Under the pieces are notes generated by a model, which was not told the DNA's origin, made no database searches, and saw only the letters and a list, made by a program, of their open reading frames with translations. From Streptomyces varsoviensis (GTDB taxonomy: Bacteria > Actinomycetota > Actinomycetes > Streptomycetales > Streptomycetaceae), in the NCBI RefSeq assembly GCF_000718635.1, contig NZ_JOBF01000037.1, positions 1 through 48,407 of the forward strand: 48,407 bases of DNA. Direction: 5' to 3'. Numbering within the stretch: the first letter of the stretch is position 1; each line of letters opens with the position of its first letter. This document shows positions 31,393 through 39,064 of this stretch, piece by piece. A program made the translations under genes and the position numbers.

Positions 31393-31668
31393 TCAGGGCC
31401 CGGAGATCAGGGCCACGACGAGGACCTCGCGGGCGGCCTCGTCGACGCGGTACAGGACGGACGTCCACGCCATACGCCCGCCGACCGTGAGCAAGGCGGT
31501 GTAGAGGCCCCCGACGCGGTCCGGGTAGAGCTCGCCGCTTGCGTACGGGTCGGCGGCGAGTCGGGCCTCGAACGCGAGGATGGCGGACCGCTCCTCTGCC
31601 GTGGCCGTGGCCAGTCCGGCGCGGCCGGTGTCGGAGTAGACGACAGACCAGGGAGTGCCGGCGGTCAC
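31393..31668 (-). CDS. RelE/ParE-like toxin candidate (91 aa)
   Basis: Length and pattern fit the RelE/ParE fold: helical N-half, then LYPDRVGGLYTALL, WTSVLYRVDEAAREVLVVAL strands. The GTG start overlaps the stop of the partner gene (GTGA), the usual antitoxin-first order. If active it would cleave ribosome-bound mRNA or poison gyrase. Key catalytic residues cannot be fixed by eye. Confidence 0.65.
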   Translation of the reverse strand: MTAGTPWSVVYSDTGRAGLATATAEERSAILAFEARLAADPYASGELYPDRVGGLYTALLTVGGRMAWTSVLYRVDEAAREVLVVALISGP

Positions 31669-31985
31669 CGGCTGGACTCCTGGCGGCCGTCGGCGCCGAG
31701 GATCTCGGCCGAGGTCCAGCGCGGGGCGGCGGGGTCAGTGGATGCGGCGACGGCGGCGAGGATCGCGGGCCGGGTGCGCATGACGAGCCGGTGCCGCCAA
31801 CTGCGGACGAGGGCGGCGTACTCCTCGGGGTCGTCGAGGTCGAGCTCCCCGAGCTGCGCCTCGAACTCCTCGCGGTCCGCGGGGCTCGCCGCGGTGAGGG
31901 CGGCCCGTAGCTGCGTGACGGTACGCGGGCCCGCGTGCGCCTGCGTGCGGTAGGGATCGGGCCTCTCGGCCGGGGCTGCGCTCAT
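31665..31985 (-). CDS. Antitoxin-like partner, DUF6247-like (106 aa)
   Basis: A helical protein with the core LRAALTAASPADREEFEAQL and ALVRSWRHRLVMRTRP, resembling a Streptomyces family I recall as DUF6247 and that is often found beside RelE-like genes. No classical DNA-binding motif is obvious. It is translationally coupled to the toxin-like gene; together they could stabilise the plasmid. Confidence 0.6.
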   Translation of the reverse strand: MSAAPAERPDPYRTQAHAGPRTVTQLRAALTAASPADREEFEAQLGELDLDDPEEYAALVRSWRHRLVMRTRPAILAAVAASTDPAAPRWTSAEILGADGRQESSR

Positions 31986-31994
31986 GAGGGGTTC

Positions 31995-32255
31995 CTAACG
32001 GTTGAGGCGGCGAACGGCAGAGGGCACTACCAACAGCGCGACGTCCGCGACGAGGACCAGACCGAGGAGCGTCCAGGCGGACCAGGCCGCAAGGAGGCCG
32101 TTCCCGAAGTACAGCGAGACGCCCGCACCAAGGACGGCCGCGAGGGTTCCCCCGCCGATCGTGGCGTACTCCCGCGTGACGGCCAGGCCGTAGAGGGCGC
32201 CGAGTCCGCCGGCAACGAGGGCGAGGTCGCCGTACGTGCCGATGCCGAGGTTCAC
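31995..32255 (-). CDS. Small three-helix membrane protein (86 aa)
   Basis: Hydrophobic segments cover most of the length (about 8-28, 32-50 and 55-78). The GTG start overlaps the stop of the HTH gene (GTGA), so it is under the same operator (site 3). Role unknown; an Spd-like or toxin-like membrane protein are both possible. Confidence 0.68.
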   Translation of the reverse strand: MNLGIGTYGDLALVAGGLGALYGLAVTREYATIGGGTLAAVLGAGVSLYFGNGLLAAWSAWTLLGLVLVADVALLVVPSAVRRLNR

Positions 32256-32524
32256 GCGGCCTTGGCCTTCCGTCCGGCCTTGGCCGCCTCGCGCTCCTCG
32301 GCCGCCTTGGCAAGCCATCCCGGGTGGGCGGCCTCGACGAGGTCACGGAGGTACTGACTCGTGATGCCGGCCTCGCGGGCGACGGCGGACAGGTGGCCGT
32401 ACTTGCTCGACGTGATCGCGGCCTTTACCGCAGCGTCGAGGAGCGCGGCTTTGTCGTCCTCGGCGGTCTTGGCGGACCGGTCGGCCTTCTTACGGAGTGC
32501 TTCGAGATCGGGTGTGGTGGTCAT
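32252..32524 (-). CDS. Small HTH protein, candidate master repressor (90 aa)
   Basis: A charged coiled N-terminus precedes a helix-turn-helix (HLSAVAREAGITSQYLRDLV, about 44-63) and a Lys/Ala-rich C-terminus. The gene starts 17 bases from operator site 3 (32541-32589), and a CATCCT -10 placed 17 bases after TTGTAG would begin transcription at or near the ATG. Its own promoter thus carries the motif found at six other places, making it the prime, though unproven, candidate for the common regulator. Confidence 0.75.
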   Translation of the reverse strand: MTTTPDLEALRKKADRSAKTAEDDKAALLDAAVKAAITSSKYGHLSAVAREAGITSQYLRDLVEAAHPGWLAKAAEEREAAKAGRKAKAA

Positions 32525-32540
32525 GGGGGCAGGATGACAC

Positions 32541-32589
32541 GTTTGCAGATCCACTACAAGCAAGACTTGTAGATGTGCTGCAAGCATGG
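32541..32589. promoter_or_regulatory. ACTTGTAG operator/promoter, site 3 (divergent)
   Basis: Four 12-base units: GTTTGCAGATCC, ACTACAAGCAAG, ACTTGTAGATGT, GCTGCAAGCATG. A TTGTAG faces each way: to the right it is followed at 17 bases by AAGAGT, to the left at 17 bases by CATCCT. This is the only site arranged for two divergent regulator genes. Confidence 0.78.
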
Positions 32590-32678
32590 AAGAGTGTCGG
32601 TTGTCGGTGTGGCGCATGTGGCCGCACTTCTCTGTCTGGCACTATGACCACCGGTCATACACAGTGAGGAACCGTCAT

Positions 32679-32978
32679 ATGGCTAAGGGCATGAGTAGCG
32701 AGGAAACGCTACGGGTGACCGTGGCTGCACTGATGCGCGCAACGGGTGAGAACCAGACCGTGTTGGCGCGCGGCCTGCGGATCACTCAGGGTGCGGTCTC
32801 GCGGAAGCAGGTCGGCAAGGCGTCGTGGTCGCTCGGTGACATTGACCGCCTCTCGGCGCACTACGGCGTTCCGGTCCCGGATCTCCTCTGCGGTCCGACG
32901 CACGCCGTGGAACAGCTCCCCCACATTCGCCGCGCAGCCATAATCGGCGGCTCTCAGAGCGTCCTCACCGTGGCTTAG
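32679..32978 (+). CDS. Small XRE-like HTH regulator (99 aa)
   Basis: The HTH (about 19-55) reads NQTVLARGLRITQGAVSRKQ, with Lys/Arg in the recognition helix, followed by LGDIDRLSAHYGVPVPDLL, the classic XRE continuation. The ATG at 32679 has GTGAGGAA 8 bases upstream; the frame is open further up but crosses the operator. It is divergent from the 90-aa HTH gene across site 3 and precedes the replication operon, so it may govern replication or the operator network. Confidence 0.8.
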   Translation: MAKGMSSEETLRVTVAALMRATGENQTVLARGLRITQGAVSRKQVGKASWSLGDIDRLSAHYGVPVPDLLCGPTHAVEQLPHIRRAAIIGGSQSVLTVA

Positions 32979-33191
32979 CCGCTGGTCACATGCCGTGTCT
33001 GCACCGCTACGGGCCCGGCATAGCCTGTAACCCACACACAACCGAACCAAATGCGGAAAGCCCCACCGGACTACTCGGGAGTTACCAGCTCCCGACCGAT
33101 GAGGCTTACCGCATGACCGCGCTTAGGTCTCCTGCGAGTGTACCCACGCCTCCCCGAAGGTCACACCGCAGCGGGCCGGAAAGGCCGATTC
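32979..33191 (+). promoter_or_regulatory. Leader of the replication/telomere operon
   Basis: No gene is apparent. One hairpin, CGGGAG-TTACCAG-CTCCCG (about 33078-33096), lies roughly 100 bases before the start at 33192 and could be a leader or operator structure. A promoter for the three-gene operon must lie here or upstream. Confidence 0.45.
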
Positions 33192-34181
33192 GTGGCACCA
33201 CATCGGGCGATCAGCCCGGACAACTGCCCCATGTGCCGCAAGATCTTTGCGGTACTTGAGGACCGACAGAAAGCCGATCCCGAGAACGAGAACCCGATCA
33301 CTACCGAGGAGCTCGGGAGCCTGGTCGGCCTCAAGAAGAGGGCGACGCAAAACCACCTCTCCAACCTGTTCCAGCGCGGGCGCCTCGACGCCGACCGGCG
33401 GACCCCGATCCCGGGCATTCCGGCAGTCACTCAGCCGCAGCTCCCCGGCGCGGTCGAGTGGGCCCGGCGCGTCATCGAGTCCGACCCGGTGTTCGCTCCC
33501 GACCCCACGTGTGCGAAGTGCCTTGTTGCTCTGGCGGGGTTCGGGTGGCGCGGCCAGATCGACCCGGCCGAGCTCGCCGCCGCCGCCGGGGTGTCGGTGC
33601 GGTCCGTCGAACGGCACCGGCCCCACCTCGTCGAGTTTGATTACGTCCGGTTCACCGTCGTGCCCGTACCTACCGGGGGCGCCGGGAAGTTCAAGGGCCG
33701 AAAGCCCTCGCGGTTCGAGCTGATGAGCGGGTTCTACGCCCGCCCCCTCACCGACGAGGAGCGCGCGCTCGTCCCGGCTCGGGCGGCGCAGATCATCGAC
33801 CGCGTCCGCTGGTATGTCGGCGTCTCCCCCGAGGAGCGGTTCAACGCCGAGACGGCCGTCGGGTTCGTCCTGCGGGCCGGGTGGCCCGAGGAGGCGATCC
33901 TCAAGGCTCTCGACGCGAGCGAGGACCGGCACGCGTTCAACCCGAACGGCTACCTGCACAAGCTCTTGGGCAAGCTGCGCGGTCAGCGCTACTTGATCCC
34001 GGCTCAGGAGTCCTTCACGGGCGAGGGGTACCGGCGCCTCGCCGAGTGCTCGGTCTGCCGCACGGCCACGTGGACGACCGCGCCCGCGAGTCACCGTGTG
34101 CTGTGCGGCGGCGGCACCTGCCTTGAGGCCGGGTCCGATCACGACACCCGCGACGTCCGTCCCCTGCACCGTTCGGCCTGA
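33192..34181 (+). CDS. Double winged-helix, zinc-motif protein; putative replication initiator (329 aa)
   Basis: Starting at GTG 33192 (GGAAAGG about 7 bases upstream). Features in order: CPMC near the N-terminus, a first winged helix (about 35-62, TTEELGSLVGLKKRATQNHL), a CAKC pair, a second winged helix (about 128-150, DPAELAAAAGVSVRSVERHR), and a C-terminal CSVC...C zinc-ribbon-like tail. Two winged helices are the plan of many plasmid initiators. It is the first gene of the operon with tpg and the tap-like gene. It could alternatively supply the DNA-binding part that the tap-like protein lacks. Confidence 0.7.
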   Translation: MAPHRAISPDNCPMCRKIFAVLEDRQKADPENENPITTEELGSLVGLKKRATQNHLSNLFQRGRLDADRRTPIPGIPAVTQPQLPGAVEWARRVIESDPVFAPDPTCAKCLVALAGFGWRGQIDPAELAAAAGVSVRSVERHRPHLVEFDYVRFTVVPVPTGGAGKFKGRKPSRFELMSGFYARPLTDEERALVPARAAQIIDRVRWYVGVSPEERFNAETAVGFVLRAGWPEEAILKALDASEDRHAFNPNGYLHKLLGKLRGQRYLIPAQESFTGEGYRRLAECSVCRTATWTTAPASHRVLCGGGTCLEAGSDHDTRDVRPLHRSA

Positions 34182-34195
34182 GAGGAGAGGGCACA

Positions 34196-34750
34196 GTGAA
34201 GATCCTTAGCGCGCTGCGCGCCAAGTTCCAGACCCGCGACATTCCCAAGACTCCTCGGGGCCGGTTCAACGCCCTGTTGCGCCGCGAGAAGGGCAACACG
34301 GCCAAGGTCGCCGAACGCCTCGGCATCTCGCGCCGTCAGGTTCAGCGCCTCGTCAAGGGCGAGCGGAAGATCGAGAACAGCAAGCCCGAGACCCTCGGCC
34401 GCCTCGAACAGGAGGTGCGCAAAGAGCATCAGCCGCGCGTCACCGCCAAGGCGCAGAAGGAAGCCCAGGAGCGCGGCCTCGTCATCGAGACCCGGGCCGC
34501 GGTGGGGTTCACGGCGGACGCCGGCACGACGGATGACCCGCGGATGCGGCGCCTCACCGAGGAGGTTCCGCCCGAGCTGATTCCCGAGGTGTTCGAGGCC
34601 CTGCGCAACGGGGACGAGGCCAAGCTCAACGAGCTCGCGGCTAAGGCGGTGTCGCCGTACTTCTACACCCCCGGCACGGCCGCCAACGAGGACGAGCTCG
34701 GGATCGAGCTCACGGATATCGACTACATCGAGTTCGACTACAGGGGATGA
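34196..34750 (+). CDS. tpg: Telomere terminal protein, Tpg-like (184 aa)
   Basis: The length equals that of known Tpg proteins (about 184-185 aa). An HTH-like segment (KVAERLGISRRQVQRLVKGE, 37-56) is followed by the family signature VGFTADAGTTDDPRMRRLT (103-121) and the acidic end TDIDYIEFDY. Tpg is covalently attached to the 5' ends and primes end patching; the priming Thr was mapped near residue 114 of chromosomal Tpg as I recall, and Thr111/112 or Thr121 are the equivalents here. It overlaps the tap-like gene by 4 bases. Confidence 0.93.
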   Translation: MKILSALRAKFQTRDIPKTPRGRFNALLRREKGNTAKVAERLGISRRQVQRLVKGERKIENSKPETLGRLEQEVRKEHQPRVTAKAQKEAQERGLVIETRAAVGFTADAGTTDDPRMRRLTEEVPPELIPEVFEALRNGDEAKLNELAAKAVSPYFYTPGTAANEDELGIELTDIDYIEFDYRG

Positions 34751-36468
34751 CGACCATGACCGAGAAGACCTACGCCGCTCCCCTGGCTGTCCTTTCCGCA
34801 GCCGACGGCGCCCTCGTCGCCGACCTCCCGAACGTGCAGCGCATCGACCTGCCGGGCGAGGTCACCGACCTTGCCACGGCCGCCGATTGGGCCCTCGGGT
34901 ACGGCCTCGGCGCGGCCAAGCTGTCGCAGTACGGCGAGGACACCGGGCCTCTCCTGGTCCTGACCGAGTCCGCCGTCGAGTTCCTCGGCCTCCCGCCCCG
35001 GCTGGACGACCGCAAGCGCCTGCGGGTGCCCGACGACGATCCGGCCGTCAAGGCTCTGACCGAGGCCGGGTGGACGCTCAGCCGCGCGGGCCTCGGCGGC
35101 TGGTCCTTCCTGTTCCGCGACCGGACCGAGGTGCACGTCGCCGTGGTCCCGTGGGGCGCTTTCAGCGACAACATGCGATGGGGCGACATGGACGCCGTCG
35201 CCGCCGATCCCGGCGCCCTGGCGTACACCCTCGGCCTGTACGCCGAGCGGGTCATCAGCCCGACCGGCTCGACCGCCGGATGCAGCCTGTCCCTGATGAC
35301 GGCCGTACGGCCGCCGACGGTAGCCAAGTTCGACCGGGGCACCGGCCGTATGCGCCGCGTCCCGGTGCCCGGCTCGCTGCACAGGGCCGTGGACCCCGCG
35401 CCGCCCGAGGCGCCCGACGAGCACCCGATCGCGGCCGAGCGCACCCGCGAGGAGTCCAAGAGCCCGGCTCACGTCCTCGTCGAGGAGGCCCTCAACTGGT
35501 ACCGCGAGGCCACCGAGGAGGAGGCCGCGCTCCCGTACGTGGTCGGCCTCGACGTGAACACCGCGTTTCTCGCCGCAGCGAACAGGCTCACGGTCGGACT
35601 CGGCGAGGCGGTTTACACCGACGGCCCGGTGTTCGACAAGAAGCTCCCCGGCGCGTGGCTGGTCGACCTGTCCGGCGCCAAGCTGCGCACCAAGGATCTC
35701 CGCACCAAGCAGTGGCGCGAGCTCCCCGAGCACTTCCCCTCGCCGTTCACCCCGGACGGACGGCCGCCGTCCGGCCCGGCCTGGTACGCGACGCCGACCC
35801 TGGCGTACGCGCAAGAGCTCGGGATCGAGGTCCGGCCGCTCGCGGCGTGGCTGCGCCCGGATGCCGGCGGGTACCTCGACCTGTGGCACAACCGCCTTCG
35901 CGCGGCGTACATGGACACGCTCGCCGATCTCGGCATCACCGAGGACATGGACGAGGCGGCGTTCATCGACGCTATGGCCACGGTCAAGGCCCGTGATCCC
36001 GAGGCCGTCGCGCTCCTGTCCGCAATCAAGGCCACGGCAAAGGGCGGCATCGGCAAGATGCGCGAGAGGCCGCAGGGCAGCACCAAGCGCGAGGGGCGCA
36101 ACGCCCCGTGGGCGGCGCTCAAGCGGCCGACCTGGCGCCCCGATATCCGCGCGGCCGTGATCAGCGCCTCACGCGTCGGGCAGCATCGGAAGATGGTCAA
36201 GGTCTGGAACGCCGTCGGCCTGGTCCCGCTCGCCGTCCTGGCGGACTGCGTGATCTACCCCTCGGCGCAGCCGACGGCCCTTGCCGTGATGGCACGCAAG
36301 GAGGACGGGAGCCCGCTCCCGGGTGCGTTCCGCCTCGGCCCGAATCCCGGGTTCGTGAAGCAAGAGGGCGTGCAGCCCATGCAGTGGTACCAGGCCATGA
36401 CCGCGAAGCGGGCGAACCCCGGCCGGTTCATCAAAGAGGGCCGCGACGCCGTCCGCGACGGCGAATAG
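34747..36468 (+). CDS. tap: Tap-like telomere protein lacking the N-terminal HTH; polymerase-like motifs (573 aa)
   Basis: Most of the protein resembles the C-terminal three quarters of Tap, which recruits Tpg to folded telomere DNA (GPAWYATPTLAYAQELG, GAFRLGPNPGFVKQEG). Tap is usually about 720-740 aa with an N-terminal HTH and precedes tpg; here the HTH part is absent and the order is reversed. Three segments mirror family B polymerase motifs: GLDVNTAF (267-274), K428 with KGGIGKMRERP (432-442), and VLADCVIYPS (497-506). The ATG at 34747 overlaps tpg (ATGA). Confidence 0.85.
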   Translation: MTTMTEKTYAAPLAVLSAADGALVADLPNVQRIDLPGEVTDLATAADWALGYGLGAAKLSQYGEDTGPLLVLTESAVEFLGLPPRLDDRKRLRVPDDDPAVKALTEAGWTLSRAGLGGWSFLFRDRTEVHVAVVPWGAFSDNMRWGDMDAVAADPGALAYTLGLYAERVISPTGSTAGCSLSLMTAVRPPTVAKFDRGTGRMRRVPVPGSLHRAVDPAPPEAPDEHPIAAERTREESKSPAHVLVEEALNWYREATEEEAALPYVVGLDVNTAFLAAANRLTVGLGEAVYTDGPVFDKKLPGAWLVDLSGAKLRTKDLRTKQWRELPEHFPSPFTPDGRPPSGPAWYATPTLAYAQELGIEVRPLAAWLRPDAGGYLDLWHNRLRAAYMDTLADLGITEDMDEAAFIDAMATVKARDPEAVALLSAIKATAKGGIGKMRERPQGSTKREGRNAPWAALKRPTWRPDIRAAVISASRVGQHRKMVKVWNAVGLVPLAVLADCVIYPSAQPTALAVMARKEDGSPLPGAFRLGPNPGFVKQEGVQPMQWYQAMTAKRANPGRFIKEGRDAVRDGE

Positions 36469-36484
36469 TCACCTGACGGCACAA

Positions 36485-36522
36485 CAGGGCGGGGCCCGGC
36501 GCGATGCGCCGGGCCCCGCCCT
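36485..36522 (+). terminator. Terminator after the telomere operon
   Basis: GGGCGGGGCCCGGCGC pairs with GCGCCGGGCCCCGCCC around GATG and is followed by TTTT. Confidence 0.92.
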
Positions 36523-36547
36523 TTTCCCACGCTCGAAGATTCAATAG

Positions 36548-36586
36548 AACTTGCAGCATGACTTGTAGTTGACTTGCGAGTATGGG
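36548..36586 (+). promoter_or_regulatory. ACTTGTAG operator/promoter, site 4
   Basis: Three direct repeats, ACTTGCAG, ACTTGTAG and ACTTGCGAG, at 12- and 11-base steps. TTGTAG is followed after 17 bases by GAGGGT, upstream of the gene starting at 36629. Confidence 0.78.
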
Positions 36587-36628
36587 AGGGTGGTCGGACC
36601 GCAGCACACCGACGAGGAGCCGCACCGA

Positions 36629-38974
36629 ATGCCTACCGAGTACGTCACCCGGACCGGGATCGCCGTCGACCACCACGGCCGAGGAGAGGCTCGCCTCGAC
36701 TTCCCCCGCGCAGCCGGGAAGGGCAAGCCGCGCGCCGCCGCCGCGCGCCGCCTCGCGGTCATCTACAACGTGACGGCCCGGCACCCCTGGCGGACGCTGC
36801 ACTACAACCCGGCGAGCCCGGACGCCCCCGCGCCGACGCCCGACGAGCTGTGCCTCGACCTGTCCGGCGATCCCGAGCGCCTCGCCCGGTTCCTGTCCGC
36901 CGTCCCGCGCTACCTCGCCCGCGTCGAGGCCCTCGCCACCAAGGCCGCCCGCGTCTACGGCCGGTGGGCCCGCAGCGTGGCCGCCGAGGAGGCGCTCGAA
37001 TACGTCGATGCCGGCGGGCGCCGCGCCTACGCCGCGCGGTTCCGCGCCGAGGCGTTCGCGGCCGTGGCCGACTACCTCGGCATCACCGGCCTGCCGCCCC
37101 TGCCGCTGGACTCGTCCCGCCCGATGTGGGACCAGGCGCGCGCCGTGGCGTACGACGTCGCCAAGGCCGAGGGTCCGGTCGAGCTGCGCGCGATGCACGA
37201 CCAGGCCGAGGCCGAGGAGATCCTCGCCCGCGCCGACCGCACGCCCGACCCGGCCGCCGTGGCGTTCGAGCGCGAGCTCGGCGAGCTGTACGACGCGCAG
37301 GCCCGGCGCAGCGCCCGCCTGTTCGCCGCGCTCGACGGAGAGGAGCTCTCCGCCGACGAGGAGCCGGTCGAGGAGGCCGCGGCCGAGGACGTCGTCGAGG
37401 ACCAGGAGGACGAGGAGCTCGTCGAGGCGCCCCTCACCCGGGTACAGCGGCGTTGGCTGCACACCGCCGCCGCGCACCCCGCCGGGCACTTCCCGAACGG
37501 CTGCAACCTGCGGACGCTCGCGGCTCTTGAGGCCGCCGGATACGTCGAGTGGGTGCCGCGCTACAACTTCGGTCCTCGCGTCCGGATCGCCGACTCGCTC
37601 AAGCCGAACCCGGGTACGGTCCGGATCACCGAGGCGGGGCGGCGGCGGGCGGCGCGCGAGGAGCGCGAGCGCGTCGTGATCGTTCCGTGCGGTGGTCGCA
37701 AGGCTGTGTGGACTGACGGCCTGCGCAAGGGCGAGCCGATTCCCGTCCTCCCGGCTGGCGAGATGTACGTCGGGAGCTATCACCGGGCTGCGCGTCGGGC
37801 CGCCGACGCCCTCACTCGCGGCGGCCGGTCCGGTCGGGTGCTGATCCTGTCCGCGAAACACGGCCTCGTCGAGCTCACTGAGTGGATCATCACGTACGAA
37901 CTGCGGGCCGGTGACCCGGGCACCGTGGACGGCGAGACGCTGCGCAAGCAGGCGCACGAGCTCGGGATCTCGGGGGCGGCCGTGACGGTGCTCGGCGGCC
38001 GGGCGTACGTCGACCTCGCCCGCGAGGCGTTCCCCGACCTTGACTCGCCGCTCGCCGGTACGCGGGGGATCGGCGAACAGCTCGCGCGTCTGGCCTCGAT
38101 CTACGATCCCGCCCGCCGTCCGGCCGAGGCCGCCGTCGCGCAGCTCGTCGAGGACCAGGCCGACGAGCTCGCCCCAGCCGAGGCGCCGGTCGAGGCCCTC
38201 GCCTCACCGGCCCCGGCGCGTCGGGCTGAGCTCGCCCCCGCCCTTGCCGGCAGGCGCGGCCGACACTTCCGGGCGGGCGGGCGGCCGGTGTCGCGTGCCG
38301 TGTCGCGCGGCCCCCTGTCGCGCCCTGTGACCTGCGGAGACTCCCCCGCCTCCCCGGGCCTGCGACGGGCGCGACAGGGGGCCGTACAGGGCGACGGCGC
38401 GCCCTGTCCCCCGTACCGGTGGACCGCAGCGCGGCGGGGCGACGAGGGCCCCGTGATCGGGCACGGTGAGCGGGTGCACCGCCCCGTGATCGGCCTCGCC
38501 GCCGCAGCTCTCGCCCTCCTGGCCACCGCCGGGTGCGTGTCTGTCTCCCCCGCCGACAGCCGGGCGCCCGCCCCACGTCACCGGCCCGCCGCGCCTGTCC
38601 CGGTGCCTGCGTTCACCGCGGCCGAGGTCAGGCAGGCCCCAGCCGTCGAGGAGCTCGTTACGACCGGTCCGGCGCCCTCCTCGGCTTCCGCCGTGCCTCC
38701 CCGGCCGCAGCCCCGCGCCCCCGTCGGACCGCCCTCGGCGCGGGTCGAGCGTCGGCTCGCCGACCCCCGGGCGGCCCACCCGCCGGCACCTCCTCGCCGG
38801 GAACGCCCGACGCCGGTCCGACGGCCTGCGCCGCGCCCTGCGCACCCGGCGCCACGCGCCCCGGAGCGGGCGCCGAGCTCGGCCGAGTACGGCATGAGGG
38901 ACGTGTGCCGGGCCGCGCAGGGCGTCACCGACCCGAGCCTCGCGGCGTTGTGCCGTGACACGTACGGCGGTTGA
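36629..38974 (+). CDS. DUF6884-type protein fused in frame to a lipoprotein-like C-terminus (781 aa)
   Basis: Residues 1-250 are helical and unrecognised; 250-280 are very acidic. A winged-helix-like segment (about 280-350) leads into a DUF6884-like domain (about 358-510: VVIVPCGGRKAVW, VGSYHRAARRAADAL, LILSAKHGLV). The frame then runs without a stop through the TGTCGCG array (38287-38378) into a lipoprotein-like part: a GTG at 38474 would give signal peptide and lipobox LATAGC. It is either one fusion or two in-frame genes. ATG 36629 has GAGGAG. Confidence 0.72.
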   Translation: MPTEYVTRTGIAVDHHGRGEARLDFPRAAGKGKPRAAAARRLAVIYNVTARHPWRTLHYNPASPDAPAPTPDELCLDLSGDPERLARFLSAVPRYLARVEALATKAARVYGRWARSVAAEEALEYVDAGGRRAYAARFRAEAFAAVADYLGITGLPPLPLDSSRPMWDQARAVAYDVAKAEGPVELRAMHDQAEAEEILARADRTPDPAAVAFERELGELYDAQARRSARLFAALDGEELSADEEPVEEAAAEDVVEDQEDEELVEAPLTRVQRRWLHTAAAHPAGHFPNGCNLRTLAALEAAGYVEWVPRYNFGPRVRIADSLKPNPGTVRITEAGRRRAAREERERVVIVPCGGRKAVWTDGLRKGEPIPVLPAGEMYVGSYHRAARRAADALTRGGRSGRVLILSAKHGLVELTEWIITYELRAGDPGTVDGETLRKQAHELGISGAAVTVLGGRAYVDLAREAFPDLDSPLAGTRGIGEQLARLASIYDPARRPAEAAVAQLVEDQADELAPAEAPVEALASPAPARRAELAPALAGRRGRHFRAGGRPVSRAVSRGPLSRPVTCGDSPASPGLRRARQGAVQGDGAPCPPYRWTAARRGDEGPVIGHGERVHRPVIGLAAAALALLATAGCVSVSPADSRAPAPRHRPAAPVPVPAFTAAEVRQAPAVEELVTTGPAPSSASAVPPRPQPRAPVGPPSARVERRLADPRAAHPPAPPRRERPTPVRRPAPRPAHPAPRAPERAPSSAEYGMRDVCRAAQGVTDPSLAALCRDTYGG
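38287..38378. repeat. TGTCGCG repeat array, copy A
   Basis: TGTCGCG at 38289, 38301 and 38316, then CCTGTGACCTGCGGAGAC, a C-rich spacer, GCCTGCGACGGG and the inverted GCGCGACAGG (38369-38378). The order of elements is the same as in copy B (44640-44743). Inside the reading frame of the DUF6884 gene. Confidence 0.7.
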
Positions 38975-39064
38975 GGCCGGGGGAGACCCGTCGACTCGTC
39001 CCGCACGCCGACCCGCTCGGTTAACCCGTGCCGCGCACGCTTGATCACGGGCTAACGTCATCGC

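Noticed and set aside
33123..34169. A 348-codon frame opposite the winged-helix gene
   Set aside because: High GC at third positions of the true plus-strand gene keeps the opposite strand open; the plus-strand gene has HTH and zinc motifs and operon spacing.
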